A DNA stretch of 64,000 nucleotides. Origin: Bacillota bacterium (lineage in GTDB: Bacteria; Bacillota; Clostridia; Christensenellales; SZUA-584). Location: NCBI GenBank assembly GCA_023460085.1, contig JAEWRI010000044.1:162463-226462 (forward strand), written 5' to 3'. The translations under genes and the position numbers were made by a program. This document shows positions 34,783-41,899 of the stretch, piece after piece. The notes beneath the pieces were generated by a model that was not told the DNA's origin, made no database searches, and saw only the letters and a list, made by a program, of their open reading frames with translations. Position 1 is the stretch's first letter, and every line of letters starts with the position of its first letter.

Positions 34783-35134
34783 AGTGTTGTCCTCTTCTCT
34801 CTTTGAGCTTTGCGGATTTTCCTGCCCTCTCGCGCAGATAGTAAAGCTTCGAGCGGCGGACCTTACCGGACCGAACGACCTCGATGCTCGCAATTTTGGG
34901 CGAGTGCAGCGGGAACGTGCGCTCGATACCGATACCGAACGAAACGCGGCGAACGGTGATGGTCTCTTTAAGGCCGCCTCCCCTGCGCGCGATCACATAC
35001 CCTTCAAAGCCCTGGAGACGCTCCCTCGTGCCCTCGATGACCTTCACGAATACCTTCACGGTATCGCCGATCCGGACATCCGGCAGATCGGTGCGCATAT
35101 GCTCCTTCTCGATTGCCCTGATAATATTGCTCAT
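34781..35134 (-). CDS. rplS: 50S ribosomal protein L19
   Basis: The protein has 117 residues. It shows the complete L19 pattern: DIGD-like [63 protein letters not shown] and the C-terminal [20 protein letters not shown]19 sits at the 30S-50S interface. The gene has its own promoter and a leader of about 90 bases, and ends in a strong terminator that is followed by rbgA. Confidence 0.98.
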   Translation of the reverse strand: MSNIIRAIEKEHMRTDLPDVRIGDTVKVFVKVIEGTRERLQGFEGYVIARRGGGLKETITVRRVSFGIGIERTFPLHSPKIASIEVVRSGKVRRSKLYYLRERAGKSAKLKERRGQH

Positions 35135-35230
35135 GCTGATTCCTCCTCCCTGCTCAGGCGTTCATTAACCGTATTCATCAGCGCAAAATTCTGCGCATTG
35201 CGGAAAGCGGACCGCCCTAAATCAACCTTT
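35135..35230 (-). other. rplS leader with a tiny overlapping frame
   Basis: The 5' untranslated region includes a 15-codon frame ([15 protein letters not shown]) whose TGA overlaps the rplS ATG (ATGA). The frame has no clear ribosome site of its own. An L19-type autoregulatory leader is known in Bacillota, but I cannot fold this one reliably to match it. Confidence 0.3.
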
Positions 35231-35232
35231 GC

Positions 35233-35262
35233 ATTATAACACAGCCATTTATGGCCTGACAA
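35233..35262 (-). promoter_or_regulatory. rplS promoter
   Basis: On the minus strand TTGTCA (35257-35262) and TATAAT (35233-35238) are 18 bases apart. Confidence 0.75.
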
Positions 35263-35276
35263 GCGGATTTTTCGCG

Positions 35277-35891
35277 TTAAAGCGGATAAAAATACACGCC
35301 TGCTGCGAAATACGGCTTGTCCTGTATCCATACGCCGTCGAATGGCAAATCGTACCGCTGCCCATACGTAGAAATCGTCAGCGTGCGCTTCTCATCATCG
35401 CAGCCCGTGACGGCCATCCAGTGCCACGTAAACTCGTCCAGCTCCGGCGTCGGGTTGCGCAGCATCAGCAGCGCAGGCAGATAACCGTGCCGCAGCGCTT
35501 CACGGAAAAAGCCGAACGCCACGCCCTTGCTGAACTTGGGTGAAATCTGCTGTGCGAGTATCTCCGCCCCGCACTGCTCGGCAAAGGCCAGCACACCGCG
35601 CGCAAACTCCTTCGGATCCGTCAGCCCCATCAGCCCGGGCTTCACAAACTCCCTCACCTGCGCCATATGCTCCGCGAAATCCGCCCGCTTCGCGGGCAGC
35701 GGGTGCGGATACAGTGACGCGCATTGCTCCGGGTAAGCTGCGGCCATAAACATCGTCATCAGCGCGGCCGTCGTAGGCCCGCAGCCCGACATGCGATGGC
35801 GCTGCGACGCATACCAGTGCTGGTCCGCGCCGTAATGGGTCTTTTCGCCTTCCTCGATGCAAATCAGGCGGGTATCAATGGTAATCTCCAT
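35277..35891 (-). CDS. C39-like cysteine peptidase family protein
   Basis: The protein has 204 residues. The motif MSGCGPTTAALMTMFMAAAY resembles the active-site Cys helix of C39-like (papain-fold) proteins, and EFTWHWMAVTGCD near the C-terminus provides the expected His. There is no signal peptide, so it acts in the cytoplasm or by an unknown route. The ATG at 35891 follows AGGAG by 6 bases; the longer frame has no support. It has its own promoter and lies divergent to a thioesterase gene. Substrate is unknown. Confidence 0.7.
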   Translation of the reverse strand: MEITIDTRLICIEEGEKTHYGADQHWYASQRHRMSGCGPTTAALMTMFMAAAYPEQCASLYPHPLPAKRADFAEHMAQVREFVKPGLMGLTDPKEFARGVLAFAEQCGAEILAQQISPKFSKGVAFGFFREALRHGYLPALLMLRNPTPELDEFTWHWMAVTGCDDEKRTLTISTYGQRYDLPFDGVWIQDKPYFAAGVYFYPL

Positions 35892-35970
35892 GTGCACTCC
35901 TATCGTTATCAAGAATGTCATGTCACGGATTTTCACCCGCGTGCGTCTTCCATTGTCCGCAATCCAGCCT

Positions 35971-35998
35971 ATCATACCATAAAACCAACTCAAGTCAA
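35971..35998 (-). promoter_or_regulatory. Promoter of the C39-like gene
   Basis: On the minus strand TTGACT (35993-35998) and TATGAT (35971-35976) are 16 bases apart. Confidence 0.6.
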
Positions 35999-36055
35999 TG
36001 CATAAGCACACGCCTTATGGTATAATACTCTTCAAAAATGAAGGGATTATTCAAC

Positions 36056-36556
36056 ATGAAGCGCGTGACCGCAAAGCAGCCCAACTCAGCCGAATGCTTC
36101 GTCTGCGGCCTGGACAACGACAAGGGCCTCAAGGCGAGCTTTTATGAAACCGACACCGGAGAAGTCGTGGCGGTGTTTACACCCCACCGGCTGCATCAAA
36201 GCTATCCGGGACGCGTCCACGGCGGCGTTGCCGCGTGCATACTGGACGAAACGATGGGGCGTGCCATACAGATAGGCCAGCCCGACGTGTGGGGCGTCAC
36301 GGGAGAGCTTTCCGTCACCTACAAAAAGCCGCTGCCCTACGAAGTGGAGCTGCGCTGCGTGGGCCGTATCACGCGGGAAGTCCGGCTGCTGTTTGAAGCC
36401 GAAGGGGAAATTCTCACCCCCGACGGAGAGGTCGCCGTCACGGCGAGGGGCAAGTACGTCAAGATGTCCATCGATAGAATCTCCGAGGGCTTCGGCGCAG
36501 GCGACGACTGGAAGGTACACCTCGACATCGACGACCCGGAGCGTTTCGAGTTCTGA
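36056..36556 (+). CDS. Hotdog-fold thioesterase (PaaI-like)
   Basis: The protein has 166 residues. The motif RVHGGVAACILDETMGRA is the HGG block of hotdog thioesterases. An N-terminal CFVCGLDNDKGLK pair is common in this subgroup and may help binding. The substrate should be an acyl-CoA or acyl-ACP in the cytoplasm. A TATAAT box at 36021 lies upstream. The ATG at 36056 is preferred because GAAGGG lies 9 bases upstream; the ATG at 36038 has none. Confidence 0.85.
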   Translation: MKRVTAKQPNSAECFVCGLDNDKGLKASFYETDTGEVVAVFTPHRLHQSYPGRVHGGVAACILDETMGRAIQIGQPDVWGVTGELSVTYKKPLPYEVELRCVGRITREVRLLFEAEGEILTPDGEVAVTARGKYVKMSIDRISEGFGAGDDWKVHLDIDDPERFEF

Positions 36557-36617
36557 AAGCACAAATCCGCTTCGCCTGAATAGGATGTATTATACAAATC
36601 CGATACAGGTGGAAATT

Positions 36618-37829
36618 ATGAAAGAAGCGGTAGTAAACGCAACCAAAATCAGCGTGCGGGAAAGCCGAAGCCAAAGCAGCAAGCAGCTGGGCACCCTGCA
36701 GAAAAACGACTCCGTAATCGTACTGGACGCGGCGCTCGATCAGGACTACGCGATGATCATCTGGAAGACGGGCTATGCCTACTCCGAGTCCGGCAAGTAT
36801 ATCAAACTGCTGGATAACGCGTCCGCGCCGCCCAGCGCCAACGCCATCGTGACCGCCAATACCATCAGCGTGCGCCTTGGGCGCGGCGTCAGCTATGCCC
36901 GGCTGGGGTATTACCAAAAGGACGATCGCGTCGTGATACTCGACAGTGCGCTGGATCAGGAATATGCAAAAACCATCTGGCAGATAGGCTACGCTTATTC
37001 CGCCAAGGGCAAATATCTGCAGTTTAAAGACGAAGAACCCGTAAAACCCTCTGAACCCAACGCGGTAGTCACCGCGGGCACCATCAATGTGCGCGCCTCC
37101 CGCTCTGCCGCGGGCACCAAGCTCGGTTCACTTAACAACGGCGACAAGATTACGGTGCTGGATACCGCGCTCGATCGGGAGTATGCAATGATCTCGTGGA
37201 ACGGCGGCACCGGTTACGCGTACAGCGCCTACGGCAAATATATCCGGTTCATCACCGATTCCGGTACGGTTTCCGACAAAGTGAAGGCGGTGCTCGATAT
37301 CGTCGCGTCGTGTGTGGGCGGCAAGTATATCCTCGGCGGTCAGGGTACGAAAATCACCGAAAGCTATGTGCGCGCGCGGGAGAAGGCCAATCCCTCCTAC
37401 TTCACCAACGGACGGTTTGAATACCTGCTCGCCCTCGGAAAAAAATGCGACGCCGCAAAATCATGGAGCTTCCCGGGCGATTACGCGTGGGACTGCAGCG
37501 GGCTTTGGTGGTACAGCGCCAACAAGGCGGGGGTTTACGGCAAAAGCCTCGACTCCACCGCGCACACGTTCTACACCAGCTATTGCACACCCATAGAGAA
37601 GGCGGCCCTGCGTGCGGGCGACTGCGTATTCTACAACAGCTCCGGCAGAATTACCCACATGGGCATCGTGGGCGAAGGCGGCGTCGTATACGAAGCCATG
37701 TCGGGCTACACGGGGGTAGTGATGGGCAGCAGTGTCAACGATCGCACCGCGCCCAAAATCGTGGGCACGGGCAACCTGACGCGCAGCGCGTGGAACCGGT
37801 TCGGACGCCCGAAAATTTTTATCGATTAG
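36618..37829 (+). CDS. Three SH3b repeats plus NlpC/P60 hydrolase
   Basis: The protein has 403 residues. Three tandem bacterial SH3 domains (about 1-70, 75-145, 150-220) share the pattern AxxINVRxxRSxxxxxLGxLxxxDxVxVLDxALDxxYAxxxW and YAYSxxGKYxxF. The rest is an NlpC/P60 peptidase with the Cys in WDCSGLWWYSAN and the His in RITHMGIVGE. The layout suits cleavage of peptidoglycan stem peptides. No signal peptide is present at the chosen ATG (AGGTGG upstream), nor in the extension to 36585, so export would need a holin or lysis. The gene lies 61 bases after the thioesterase gene. Confidence 0.88.
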   Translation: MKEAVVNATKISVRESRSQSSKQLGTLQKNDSVIVLDAALDQDYAMIIWKTGYAYSESGKYIKLLDNASAPPSANAIVTANTISVRLGRGVSYARLGYYQKDDRVVILDSALDQEYAKTIWQIGYAYSAKGKYLQFKDEEPVKPSEPNAVVTAGTINVRASRSAAGTKLGSLNNGDKITVLDTALDREYAMISWNGGTGYAYSAYGKYIRFITDSGTVSDKVKAVLDIVASCVGGKYILGGQGTKITESYVRAREKANPSYFTNGRFEYLLALGKKCDAAKSWSFPGDYAWDCSGLWWYSANKAGVYGKSLDSTAHTFYTSYCTPIEKAALRAGDCVFYNSSGRITHMGIVGEGGVVYEAMSGYTGVVMGSSVNDRTAPKIVGTGNLTRSAWNRFGRPKIFID

Positions 37830-37871
37830 TGCTTTCATCTCCCGGCATCGGCCTTGGCCGATCCCATGGAA

Positions 37872-37893
37872 AGAGCGGCCCTGCGGCCGCTCT
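37872..37893. terminator. Hairpin between convergent genes
   Basis: AGAGCGGCC and GGCCGCTCT form a 9-bp stem with a CTGC loop. The following plus-strand sequence (GCGTCGTTTCTTT) is only weakly T-rich. It lies between the NlpC/P60 stop and the RNase stop. Confidence 0.45.
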
Positions 37894-37935
37894 GCGTCGT
37901 TTCTTTGGACAAGCCTTGTTTGTGAAGGCCAAATT

Positions 37936-39495
37936 CTATTCCGCTTCCCAGCGGGAGAGCAGTTCGGAGAGCTCGCGACGAAGCTGCTGCGCGCGGCGGG
38001 CATCCCGCCCCTCCAGCGCGCGCTTCATGCGCTCCAGCAGCGTCTGCGCCGTATCCTCCGCCTGCGGCGCGGCAAACGGCACCGTCGCCTTCAGCGTCCG
38101 CGTATCGTACTTCTCGAACAGCTCCGGCGCGGAAGCGTTATACCCAAGGTTCCGCAAATCGGCGGCGTATTTTTCCGCGATGCCCTCCTCTCCGTGGTTC
38201 ACGAAAACATGCTCCACGGTCTTCGGGAAGTGGCCTATCCACTCCAGCAGGCCCGCCCTGTCCGCATGGCCCGAGAAGCCTTCGATATATTCAATATTGG
38301 CGCGCACCGTGATGTCCTCTCCGAATATGCGCACGCTCTTGCTGCGGTCGAGTATGCTGCGCCCCAGCGTGCCCACCGCCTGATACCCCACGAAGACCAC
38401 GGTGGCGTCGGGACGCCAGAGGTTATGCTTCAGGTGGTGCTTGATGCGGCCCGCGTCACACATGCCGCTGGAGGAAATGATGATCTTCTGGCGCGTGTCC
38501 TCGTTAATCGCCTTCGATTCGTCCACGGTCTGCGCGATTTTCAGCGTATCAAAGGAGAAGAATTCCACGCCCTCCGCACGAAATGCCATGGCTTCCTCGT
38601 CGTAATACCCCTTGCTGCTCTCGCGGAAAATTTCCGTCGCCGCGATACCCAGCGGGCTGTCGATGTACACCGGCACCTTCTCCAGCCCCGGCACGCTGCC
38701 TTCGTCCAGCATCACGCTGATTTCGTACAGCAGTTCCTGCGTGCGTCCCACCGCAAATGACGGAACCACGATGTTGCCGCCTGCCTGAATCGCGCGTGCC
38801 AGCACATCCTTCAGCAGCTCACGCGTGTTGCGCACGTCGTGCAGTCGATCGCCGTAGGTGCTCTCGGTAAACACGATGTCGGCTTCGCTGATATAGGTCG
38901 GGTCCTTGATGATGGGAATTCCCTTGTTTCCGATATCGCCGGAAAATACGAGCTTCTTGGTCGCTCCGCCCTCCGTCACAAAAATCTCTATCGATGCGGA
39001 CCCCAGCAGGTGCCCCGCGTCCACAAAGCGCGCCGACACCCCGTCCACCACATCAACACGCTGTCCGTAGCTTACGGGCTTCAGAGAACGTATCGCGCGC
39101 AGCGCATCCTGCACGGTATAGATAGGCTGTACTTCCGGCTTGCCCGCGCGCTGACGCTTGCGGTTCTGCCACTCAATTTCCATCTCCTGCACATGCCCCG
39201 CGTCGGGGAACATGATGGAGCACAGCCGCGCGGTGGCGTCCGTGCAGTATATGCTGCCTGCAAAGCCCTTCTTCACCAGCAGCGGAAGAAGCCCCGAATG
39301 GTCGATGTGCGCGTGCGTCAGCAGCACCGCGTCGATTTCCTTCGCGTCAAACGTAAAGCCGTCCGTCACCGGAACCGCCTTCGCGTCGCGTCCCTGCCGC
39401 AGACCGCAGTCCACAAGCAGCTTTTTGCCCGCTGTCTCGAGCATCGTGCACGAGCCGGTAACGCACCGGGCCGCGCCCATGAATGTAATTTCCAT
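37936..39495 (-). CDS. Beta-CASP metallo-beta-lactamase RNase-like protein
   Basis: The protein has 519 residues. The zinc site is in LLTHAHIDHSGLLP, further ligands lie in FVDAGHLLGSASIE and VFSGDIGNKG, and the beta-CASP insert ends with IIISSSGMCDAGRIKHHL and FVGYQAVGTLGR. The C-terminal EGFSGHADRAGLLEWI is also a family block. Such CPSF73-like proteins process or degrade RNA. The ATG follows GGAGG by 9 bases. The gene has its own close promoter at 39520-39548. Confidence 0.9.
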   Translation of the reverse strand: MEITFMGAARCVTGSCTMLETAGKKLLVDCGLRQGRDAKAVPVTDGFTFDAKEIDAVLLTHAHIDHSGLLPLLVKKGFAGSIYCTDATARLCSIMFPDAGHVQEMEIEWQNRKRQRAGKPEVQPIYTVQDALRAIRSLKPVSYGQRVDVVDGVSARFVDAGHLLGSASIEIFVTEGGATKKLVFSGDIGNKGIPIIKDPTYISEADIVFTESTYGDRLHDVRNTRELLKDVLARAIQAGGNIVVPSFAVGRTQELLYEISVMLDEGSVPGLEKVPVYIDSPLGIAATEIFRESSKGYYDEEAMAFRAEGVEFFSFDTLKIAQTVDESKAINEDTRQKIIISSSGMCDAGRIKHHLKHNLWRPDATVVFVGYQAVGTLGRSILDRSKSVRIFGEDITVRANIEYIEGFSGHADRAGLLEWIGHFPKTVEHVFVNHGEEGIAEKYAADLRNLGYNASAPELFEKYDTRTLKATVPFAAPQAEDTAQTLLERMKRALEGRDARRAQQLRRELSELLSRWEAE

Positions 39496-39519
39496 GCTGT
39501 AAAGCCTCCGTCCGCTTTG

Positions 39520-39548
39520 ATTGTATCAAAGAAAGCTTTAAAATCCAA
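39520..39548 (-). promoter_or_regulatory. Promoter of the beta-CASP RNase gene
   Basis: On the minus strand TTGGAT (39543-39548) and TACAAT (39520-39525) are 17 bases apart. The transcript would start about 18 bases before the ATG. Confidence 0.65.
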
Positions 39549-39590
39549 GTGCATTGTCACATATGCCCTCCGCGAACAGGCGCACAGCAC

Positions 39591-39620
39591 AAAAAAGCGA
39601 AGCCGAGGCTCCGCTTTTTT
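39591..39620. terminator. Second terminator after the riboswitch
   Basis: AAAAAAGCG/CGCTTTTTT and AGCC/GGCT pair around a short loop with one mismatch. The U-tract works in both directions. On the minus strand it ends any RNA that reads through the riboswitch terminator, before the RNase promoter. Confidence 0.8.
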
Positions 39621-39658
39621 GATATATCAGCCGAAAAGGCGACGCAATCCACCGCATT

Positions 39659-39690
39659 AAAAAAGGCTGCCTTCAACTCAGGAGGCAGCC
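39659..39690 (-). terminator. Terminator overlapping the riboswitch aptamer
   Basis: On the minus strand GGCTGCC, a 12-base loop and GGCAGCC form a perfect 7-bp stem. Six T follow. The first arm is also the 3' end of the aptamer, so folding of the aptamer and this stem should compete. Confidence 0.85.
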
Positions 39691-39770
39691 GAACCATCGT
39701 AGCCCAAGGGCTTTAGACTTCATGCTTTGCGCCCGCGCTTTTCAGCCGCGTTTGCCGTTTACTCTCATTG
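39684..39770 (-). ncRNA. Cyclic-di-GMP-I (GEMM) riboswitch aptamer
   Basis: Read on the minus strand, the RNA has the GEMM landmarks in order: GGCAAAC, a stem closed by a GAAA tetraloop (CUGAAAAG), GGCGCAAAGC, GUCUAA, a GCCC/GGGC stem, then ACGAUGGUUCGGCUGCC. The last block has the spacing of the usual AAGAUAGCCGGGUUGCC. The first four bases GGCA can pair with the final UGCC. The class senses cyclic di-GMP; a cyclic GMP-AMP variant cannot be excluded by eye. The aptamer lies 45 bases after a perfect promoter. Confidence 0.85.
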
Positions 39771-39815
39771 TGGTGTCAATCTGGTATGATCGTTGATGCA
39801 TATTCAATTACAGGA

Positions 39816-39844
39816 ATTATAATACATTTTTTTATTATTGTCAA
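39816..39844 (-). promoter_or_regulatory. Perfect consensus promoter of the riboswitch RNA
   Basis: On the minus strand TTGACA (39839-39844) and TATAAT (39816-39821) are 17 bases apart, both exact. The -35 box overlaps the larC stop codon. Confidence 0.9.
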
Positions 39845-41136
39845 CTTTGTTTTACGATTCCTTCTCTCATCGCGGCGGCAGAAACGGCTTCAAACGGTAC
39901 CCCCTGCGCTTTTGCGCATGCCGAAACATCCTCGTATTCCGGCTTGGTTTTGGTCACCCCATAGCCGGATGATATCTTCACCCGCACCGGGCCGTAAGGG
40001 GTTTGACGGATTTCATATTCCGGCTCCAGCTTGTACCGGCAGCACTCGGATTGCCGCACGCCGTTGGTTGACGTGTGCCGCAGCATCAGCACCGCCATTT
40101 CCTGTGCCCTGTCCGGCGCGCACAGGCACACCAGCAGACATGCGGGGCGATTCTTCTTCATGTAAATCGGAACGGTAAATACATCGCGCGCGCCATTTTC
40201 CATGAGCAGCCCCGCGGCAAACGCAATCGCCTCGGGCGTCATGTCGTCCAGGTTGCAGCTGAGCTGCACCACGGTGTCCCTGTATTCGCTGCCGGGCAGC
40301 GCTTCGCCCCAAAAGACGCGGACGCAATTGGCGCTGGGGAAATCCTTCTTTCCCATGCCGTACCCAATCTTCTCCGTGCGCATCACGGGCATTTCGGCAA
40401 ACTCCCCGGCGAAATGCTTCAGGAGCGCGGCGCCGGTGGGCGTACACAGCTCCCCTCGGACACCCTCGGAATAGCAGGGTACTCCCCGGAGGATATGGGC
40501 GGTGGCAGGCGCGGGTACGGGCAGTACTCCATGGTCGGTTCTGACATGACCGCTGCCCACATGCACCGGCGAAACGATGATCTGTTCGGGCGCGAGGGCT
40601 TCGATGAGCAGACAAACGCCCACGATATCCGCGATAGCGTCCAGCGTACCCACCTCGTGGAAGTGGATATCATGAACCGGCACGCCGTGCGCGGCGGACT
40701 CCGCCTGCGCGATCAGATCGTATACCGCCTGCGCGTGGGTTTTGACGCTGTCGGATACGGGCAGGGCGGCAATGATGGCGGTGATATCGCCCGGAGAGGA
40801 ATGATGATGATGCGCTTTCACGCCGGCATGATGCTCCGCATGATGCCCGTCCATGCCGTCATGTCCGTGGCCGTGATCGCCATGGTCGGCATGCCCCTGC
40901 GTATGCTCCTGCGCTTCGCGGGGCTCTCTCTCTTCCATGCCATCCATCCGGACGGAGAAACCGGTGCCCTGAATGCCGCATTTCGACACCGTGCGGCGCG
41001 AAACACGCACGCCGGGAAGTCCCAGTGAATTCATGGTGTCAATAAAGGTATCCGGTTCGGGACAGAGCTCCAGCAGTGCCGCCGCCAGCATGTCTCCCGC
41101 CGCGCCCATCAGGCATTCAATGTACAGTGTTTTCAT
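39841..41136 (-). CDS. larC: Nickel-pincer cofactor insertion protein LarC
   Basis: The protein has 431 residues. LarC inserts Ni into the pyridinium dithiocarboxylate mononucleotide using CTP, completing the cofactor of lactate racemase and related enzymes. It begins LYIECLMGAAGDMLAAALLE, a family hallmark. A His-rich stretch (about residues 75-110, many HxH units) likely stores or delivers Ni. Later blocks are HFHEVGTLDAIADIVG, TPTGAALLKHFA and LSCNLDDMTPE. Here larC is one continuous frame, while in Lactobacillus it needs a frameshift. The ATG overlaps the larB stop codon (ATGA). Confidence 0.95.
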   Translation of the reverse strand: MKTLYIECLMGAAGDMLAAALLELCPEPDTFIDTMNSLGLPGVRVSRRTVSKCGIQGTGFSVRMDGMEEREPREAQEHTQGHADHGDHGHGHDGMDGHHAEHHAGVKAHHHHSSPGDITAIIAALPVSDSVKTHAQAVYDLIAQAESAAHGVPVHDIHFHEVGTLDAIADIVGVCLLIEALAPEQIIVSPVHVGSGHVRTDHGVLPVPAPATAHILRGVPCYSEGVRGELCTPTGAALLKHFAGEFAEMPVMRTEKIGYGMGKKDFPSANCVRVFWGEALPGSEYRDTVVQLSCNLDDMTPEAIAFAAGLLMENGARDVFTVPIYMKKNRPACLLVCLCAPDRAQEMAVLMLRHTSTNGVRQSECCRYKLEPEYEIRQTPYGPVRVKISSGYGVTKTKPEYEDVSACAKAQGVPFEAVSAAAMREGIVKQS

Positions 41137-41888
41137 TTTGCAGTCTCCATTTGATTGATCCTGTGCGCGAGGTATCCCGCGCCAAAGCCGTTGTCGATGT
41201 TGACCACGCTCACACCGCTCGCGCAGGAATTCAGCATGGAAAGCAGCGCAGCGACGCCCCCGAAGCTCGCGCCGTAACCGACACTGGTGGGGACGGCGAT
41301 AACCGGGCAGTCCACCAGCCCGCCTATTACGCTGGCCAGCGCGCCCTCCATGCCTGCCACCGCCACCACTACGCGGCAGCTCATCAGCACATCCAGCCGC
41401 GCAAGCAGCCGGTGCAGGCCCGAAACGCCCACGTCGTACAGCCGCGTCACCCTGCTGCCCAGCGTCTCCGCCGTGATGGCGGCCTCCTCGCACACGGCGA
41501 TATCACTGGTGCCCCCCGAGGCTACCACCACCGACCCGGCCTGCGGCCTGCCGCTGCGTGCGGCAACGCCTATCCGGCTTACCGGATCGTACTCCAGCGG
41601 AACCGCGCGCTCCAGCTGCGCGGCGGTCTCCGGCGACATCCGCGTAATCAGTATATCCGACGCGCCGCCGCCGATAAGCGCCTTCGCGATATGTTCTATC
41701 TGCTCCGGCGTTTTATTCTGCCCGTAAATCACCTCGGCAGTTCCCTGCCGTACGGCGCGGTGATGATCGACCCGCGCAAACCCCAGATCCTCAAACGGTT
41801 CGCGCTTCAGCCTCAGCAGCGCCTCTTCCGGGGAAACGGCGCCATGCTCCACTTCCCGCAGCAGCGCAAGTATTTCGGTTTTTCCCAT
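41133..41888 (-). CDS. larB: Nickel-pincer cofactor biosynthesis carboxylase LarB
   Basis: The protein has 251 residues. LarB carboxylates and hydrolyses nicotinic acid adenine dinucleotide to start cofactor synthesis. The C-terminal PurE-like domain is clear: VVASGGTSDIAVCEEAAITA, YDVGVSGLHRLL, VAVAGMEGALASVIGGL and PTSVGYGASFGGVAALL. I chose the ATG at 41888 because GGGAGGG lies just upstream and MGKTEILALL fits the family N-terminus. The ATG at 41900, coupled to the larE stop codon, is the alternative. Confidence 0.95.
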   Translation of the reverse strand: MGKTEILALLREVEHGAVSPEEALLRLKREPFEDLGFARVDHHRAVRQGTAEVIYGQNKTPEQIEHIAKALIGGGASDILITRMSPETAAQLERAVPLEYDPVSRIGVAARSGRPQAGSVVVASGGTSDIAVCEEAAITAETLGSRVTRLYDVGVSGLHRLLARLDVLMSCRVVVAVAGMEGALASVIGGLVDCPVIAVPTSVGYGASFGGVAALLSMLNSCASGVSVVNIDNGFGAGYLAHRINQMETAK

Positions 41889-41899
41889 GTTCCCTCCCA

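Noticed and set aside
36618..37829. SH3/NlpC-P60 gene considered as evidence of a prophage
   Set aside because: No integrase, portal, capsid, tail or holin gene occurs anywhere in the window.
41137..41493. N-terminal extension of the larC frame
   Set aside because: It reads larB out of frame, and the real LarC start MKTLYIECL has a ribosome site and overlaps the larB stop codon.
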